Shown: positions 6,136 through 7,826 of the stretch, piece by piece
Layout: each line of letters begins with the position of its first letter
Position numbering within the stretch: position 1 is the stretch's first letter
Assembly: GCA_030590525.1 (NCBI GenBank)
Contig: JAUUYI010000087.1
Span: forward strand, 1 to 7,826
DNA length: 7,826 nucleotides
Direction of reading: 5' to 3'
From: Sedimenticola sp.
Lineage (GTDB): Bacteria; Pseudomonadota; Gammaproteobacteria; Chromatiales; Chromatiaceae
Made by a program: the position numbers and the translations under genes
The notes under the pieces: model-generated
The model's input: the letters and a program-made list of their open reading frames with translations, nothing else
What the model was told of the DNA's origin: nothing
Databases searched by the model: none

Positions 6136-6951
6136 TCAGACAGAGACCGGCTCGCCCCCCTTGAATACCTGGATCTCACCCTCTTTCAGCGGCGTCCACC
6201 GCTCATCCGTCAACGGCACACTGGCCACCAGGAGCGCTTTCTGCTGGGGTACGCGGGTGGCGGGGTCGAAACTGAGGCCGGAGATAGCCACATGTCGGGT
6301 GCCCGGGGAACAGGTGCGGCAGAGCCAGTGGAGCCCCGGGGCGTGGAATCCTTCCCGGCCGGGCTGAGTTCTCTTGTGGCCGTGGGCGAACAGGTACTCC
6401 CCATCCGAGTAGACGAAGTTGGCGGGTCCCAGCGGTTGTATTTTCCTGGCAAAAGCGGCGATGACCTGGAAGCGGCGGTCCAGCGAGGGGAGGGCTGTCC
6501 GGGGCAGCCACAGGCCTTGCATCATGTGCATCAGGTGACAGAAAGACCACTCTGAATCGGTCTCGCCCACCGGATGAAACATGCCAAGGGGGAAGTCCGG
6601 ATTGGTGCGTATGCCGGCCAGATCGCCATTGTGGGCAAAAACATGCATCCGCCCACCCAGTTCCCGGGCGAAGGGCTGCGTGTTTTTCAGGGCGTTAATC
6701 CCTACGGTGGCCTGCCGTACATGGGCGATAATAATGCTGCTCGGGTATCTCTGCTGGCGGATGAATTCAACGCAGGGGCTGGTGGCCGCCGAGTTCGCCT
6801 CACGCACCAGCATGACGTCCCCCTGCTCATAGAAGGCGATGCCCCAGCCATCCTTGTGTGGTCCCGACATGCCGCCGCGGCGGGCAAACTCCTCCAACGA
6901 GAAAGAGACACTGGCCGGATAGCGACTGGACATTGCAAGTAGTTCACACAT
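6136..6951 (-). CDS. Class II glutamine amidotransferase, YafJ/EgtC-like
   Basis: Ntn-type class II glutamine amidotransferase domain forming the whole 271-aa protein. The start MCELLAM places the catalytic nucleophile at C2, exposed after removal of the initiator methionine, which fixes the start. Further signature elements are DGWGIAFY (34-41), HVRQATVG (77-84, with the glutamine-binding arginine), NTQPF (90-94), FAHNGDL (105-111) and GETDSEW (129-135). No synthetase or sugar-isomerase domain is attached, as in E. coli YafJ and mycobacterial EgtC. EgtC cleaves a gamma-glutamyl bond in ergothioneine synthesis, but no other egt gene is visible here, so the substrate is unknown. The TSUP permease follows on the same strand after 51 bases. 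The ribosome-binding site is weak (AGGA well upstream of the ATG). Confidence 0.9.
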   Translation of the reverse strand: MCELLAMSSRYPASVSFSLEEFARRGGMSGPHKDGWGIAFYEQGDVMLVREANSAATSPCVEFIRQQRYPSSIIIAHVRQATVGINALKNTQPFARELGGRMHVFAHNGDLAGIRTNPDFPLGMFHPVGETDSEWSFCHLMHMMQGLWLPRTALPSLDRRFQVIAAFARKIQPLGPANFVYSDGEYLFAHGHKRTQPGREGFHAPGLHWLCRTCSPGTRHVAISGLSFDPATRVPQQKALLVASVPLTDERWTPLKEGEIQVFKGGEPVSV

Positions 6952-7060
6952 GGGCTGAACGGGTGATCCTGAGATTGCGCTGGCGGTACGACCACCATCA
7001 TATCGCCATGGGGCTCCGGCGGTCCAACAGAATGCCCTGCAAGGCGGGCACCGGACAATA

Positions 7061-7104
7061 TATCAATTAATCATAATATATAGATATATCAGGGAAAATT
7101 GATA
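7061..7104. repeat. 8-bp inverted repeat in AT-rich island (operator-like)
   Basis: TATCAATT (7061-7068) and AATTGATA (7097-7104) are perfect reverse complements separated by 28 bases. A smaller nested inverted repeat, TATCA (7087-7091) / TGATA (7100-7104), shares its right arm. The position between two divergent genes suits a regulator-binding site, but AT-rich sequence gives such repeats by chance more easily than mixed sequence. Confidence 0.4.
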
Positions 7105-7128
7105 CCCCCCCCCGGGTTTTATGATAAT
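7099..7128 (+). promoter_or_regulatory. Candidate sigma-70 promoter with poly-C spacer
   Basis: TTGATA (7099-7104) resembles a -35 box. Candidate -10 boxes are TATGAT (7120-7125, 15-bp spacer) or GATAAT (7123-7128, 18-bp spacer). The spacer begins with nine consecutive C (7105-7113) followed by GGG. The start codon of the thioredoxin remnant lies about 55 bases downstream. The promoter is read by eye only. Confidence 0.4.
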
Positions 7129-7179
7129 TCTTGCGCGAGGCTGTTCGGTCCCGGTTTTCACCTGAAAGAGCAGGCAACT

Positions 7180-7499
7180 ATGTTTGGACTTCCGTGGTTT
7201 TCACACTGGCCTGCCCGCTGGGCCGTCGGGGCACTGCTCCTGGCCTCTCTCATGTCATCGACCTGTGCGTTTGCCGGACCCGCAAGCAGAGCAGTGTCTG
7301 GGAGATGCCGGCGTTCAAGTTGAAAGCCCTGGATGGTACCGAGCATCAGCTGGAGGAGTGGCGGGGAAAGGTGATCCTGCTCAATTTCTGGGCCAGCTGG
7401 TGCCCCCCCTGCCAGTACGAGATCCGGGACTTCGTCGGATACCAGGCGAAGTACGGCGACCTGTTGGGGTTCGCAAACTCACCCCAACCCACGCGCTAG
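7180..7499 (+). pseudogene. TlpA/ResA-like secreted thioredoxin, frameshifted and 3'-truncated
   Basis: The family comprises periplasmic thiol-disulfide oxidoreductases. From the ATG at 7180 (GAAAGAG at 7164-7170 upstream) one frame gives a typical Sec signal peptide: a basic residue in PARW, the hydrophobic core AVGALLLASL, and a cleavage-like CAFA-GP ending near 7276. That frame then decays to arginine/serine-rich sequence and a stop. From about 7288 another frame carries the mature domain: SVWEMPAFKLKALDG, then GKVILLNFWASWCPPCQYE with the redox motif CPPC at 7401-7412. Joining the two needs a one-base loss (or a two-base gain) between about 7276 and 7305. The domain stops about 20 residues after CPPC, where the coding sequence runs into a palindromic repeat at 7463, and ends at TAG 7497-7499. 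The second half of the thioredoxin fold is absent, so the product cannot be functional. A sequencing error could explain the frameshift but not the truncation. Confidence 0.8.
7463..7488. repeat. Palindromic repeat GTTGGGGT...ACCCCAAC
   Basis: Perfect 8-bp stem GTTGGGGT (7463-7470) / ACCCCAAC (7481-7488) around a 10-base loop beginning TCGC. From memory it matches a palindrome scattered between genes in many gammaproteobacterial genomes (GTTGGGGTTCGC...TCACCCCAAC). It sits exactly where the thioredoxin homology ends, so it marks the break point of that gene. Confidence 0.65.
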
Positions 7500-7826
7500 G
7501 TGCCTATGTCTCGTTTCCTTCACGCTCTTTGATCCCCGGAGATGAACAGTTATTAATTTTCTGCAGAAAACATGCTATAAACAGATTCACGCGATCACAG
7601 AAGGATTCACTCTTTTCCGTTGAACAGGAAAAGGGCAGCAAGGAAGCGGCCCCAGGAAGATCGCGCGCTTTATTGGTAGACTGACTCCCCGTCTGCCACT
7701 GATCCTCCCCTTGCGACCCGGCAGGACCCGAATCCATGTTTTTGTGGACGGAGTTCTTGTGCTAGAGAAGTAGAATGTACAACTTAAACTTAGTGGATTA
7801 TTGTCTTGACCCAGGGGTCCACTTTA
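7500..7826. other. Right-end region without a credible gene
   Basis: No open frame here looks like a protein: the longest, on the minus strand (7504-7737), has low-complexity composition and no motif. Seen structure: an inverted repeat CTTTTCC (7612-7618) / GGAAAAG (7627-7633) nested inside CGCGATC (7590-7596) / GATCGCG (7659-7665), and AGTGGA (7792-7797) / TCCACT (7818-7823) at the right edge. Base composition varies sharply, with AT-rich patches near 7545-7585 and 7770-7805 against GC-rich neighbours. This fits decayed or inserted DNA continuing from the broken thioredoxin gene. Confidence 0.5.

Larger units (their letters stand above)
6952..7179. other. Divergent intergenic region with AT-rich island
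   Basis: The region separates the minus-strand amidotransferase gene from the plus-strand thioredoxin remnant. The first 100 bases are GC-rich with no structure I can name. From about 7055 to 7104 it becomes strikingly AT-rich and contains repeated ATATATC units (7058-7064 and 7084-7090), the palindrome GATATATC (7083-7090) and a longer inverted repeat listed separately. A nine-C run follows. The island is well placed for promoters in both directions. Confidence 0.6.

Noticed and set aside
5912..6367. Plus-strand frame opposite the permease and amidotransferase genes
   Set aside because: It is a proline/serine-rich shadow of two genes with firm motifs on the other strand.
7099..7179. Upstream extension of the thioredoxin remnant from a TTG at 7099
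   Set aside because: It would translate the poly-C promoter-like region and put 27 residues before a complete signal peptide; the ATG at 7180 has a better ribosome-binding site and starts the signal sequence.
7131..7290. N-terminal 50 residues of the frame that carries the CPPC domain
   Set aside because: This part is an out-of-frame reading of the leader and signal peptide; only the section from about 7288 resembles a protein.
7504..7737. 77-aa minus-strand open frame
   Set aside because: It has no motif and no good ribosome-binding site, mixed low-complexity composition, and it crosses the nested inverted repeats.
1..7826. CRISPR array, tRNA, rRNA, riboswitch or phage module
   Set aside because: I found no regularly spaced direct repeats, no tRNA- or rRNA-like stretch and no phage or defence-system genes by eye.

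Overview
The window looks like a stretch of chromosome from a GC-rich Gammaproteobacterium. The gene style (fungal/bacterial-type threonine synthase, TSUP permease, HDOD protein, ArsM with LMW-phosphatase-type ArsC) and the palindromic intergenic repeats resemble sulfur-oxidising Chromatiales-like genomes. That placement is inference from protein style and was not tested by a search. I see no tRNA, rRNA, CRISPR array, transposase or phage gene.

Layout. (1) Positions 1-2044, plus strand: the 3' end of threonine synthase (thrC) overlaps by an ATGA a complete (R)-citramalate synthase gene (cimA, Leptospira type). Together they feed both known routes to 2-oxobutanoate, the isoleucine precursor. 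(2) 2045-2245: intergenic, with two copies of a GTTCCCAC...GTGGGAAC palindrome in opposite orientation (REPIN-like). (3) 2246-3763, plus strand: an arsenic detoxification pair, arsM (arsenite methyltransferase) and arsC (thioredoxin-type arsenate reductase). No ArsR or efflux pump lies in view. (4) 3764-3976: intergenic, with a weak terminator-like hairpin, a second hairpin and a protein-like antisense fragment. (5) 3977-5321, plus strand: an unrecognised 154-aa protein followed 22 bp later by a stand-alone HDOD signalling protein. (6) 5335-6951, minus strand: a YafJ-type class II glutamine amidotransferase followed by a TSUP (YfcA-like) permease, convergent with the HDOD gene. (7) 6952-7179: intergenic, with an AT-rich island holding an 8-bp inverted repeat and a candidate promoter whose spacer contains a run of nine C. 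(8) 7180-7499, plus strand: remains of a secreted TlpA-type thioredoxin gene, with its signal peptide in one frame, its CPPC domain in another, and its 3' half replaced at a GTTGGGGT...ACCCCAAC palindromic repeat. (9) 7500-7826: no credible gene, two nested inverted repeats, and a possible mobile-element end at the right edge.

Most of the window is ordinary housekeeping and stress metabolism. I do not see a clear new multi-gene system. The parts most worth a second look are the decayed thioredoxin gene with its poly-C promoter and truncating repeat, the unrecognised gene paired with HDOD, and the interspersed-repeat candidates.
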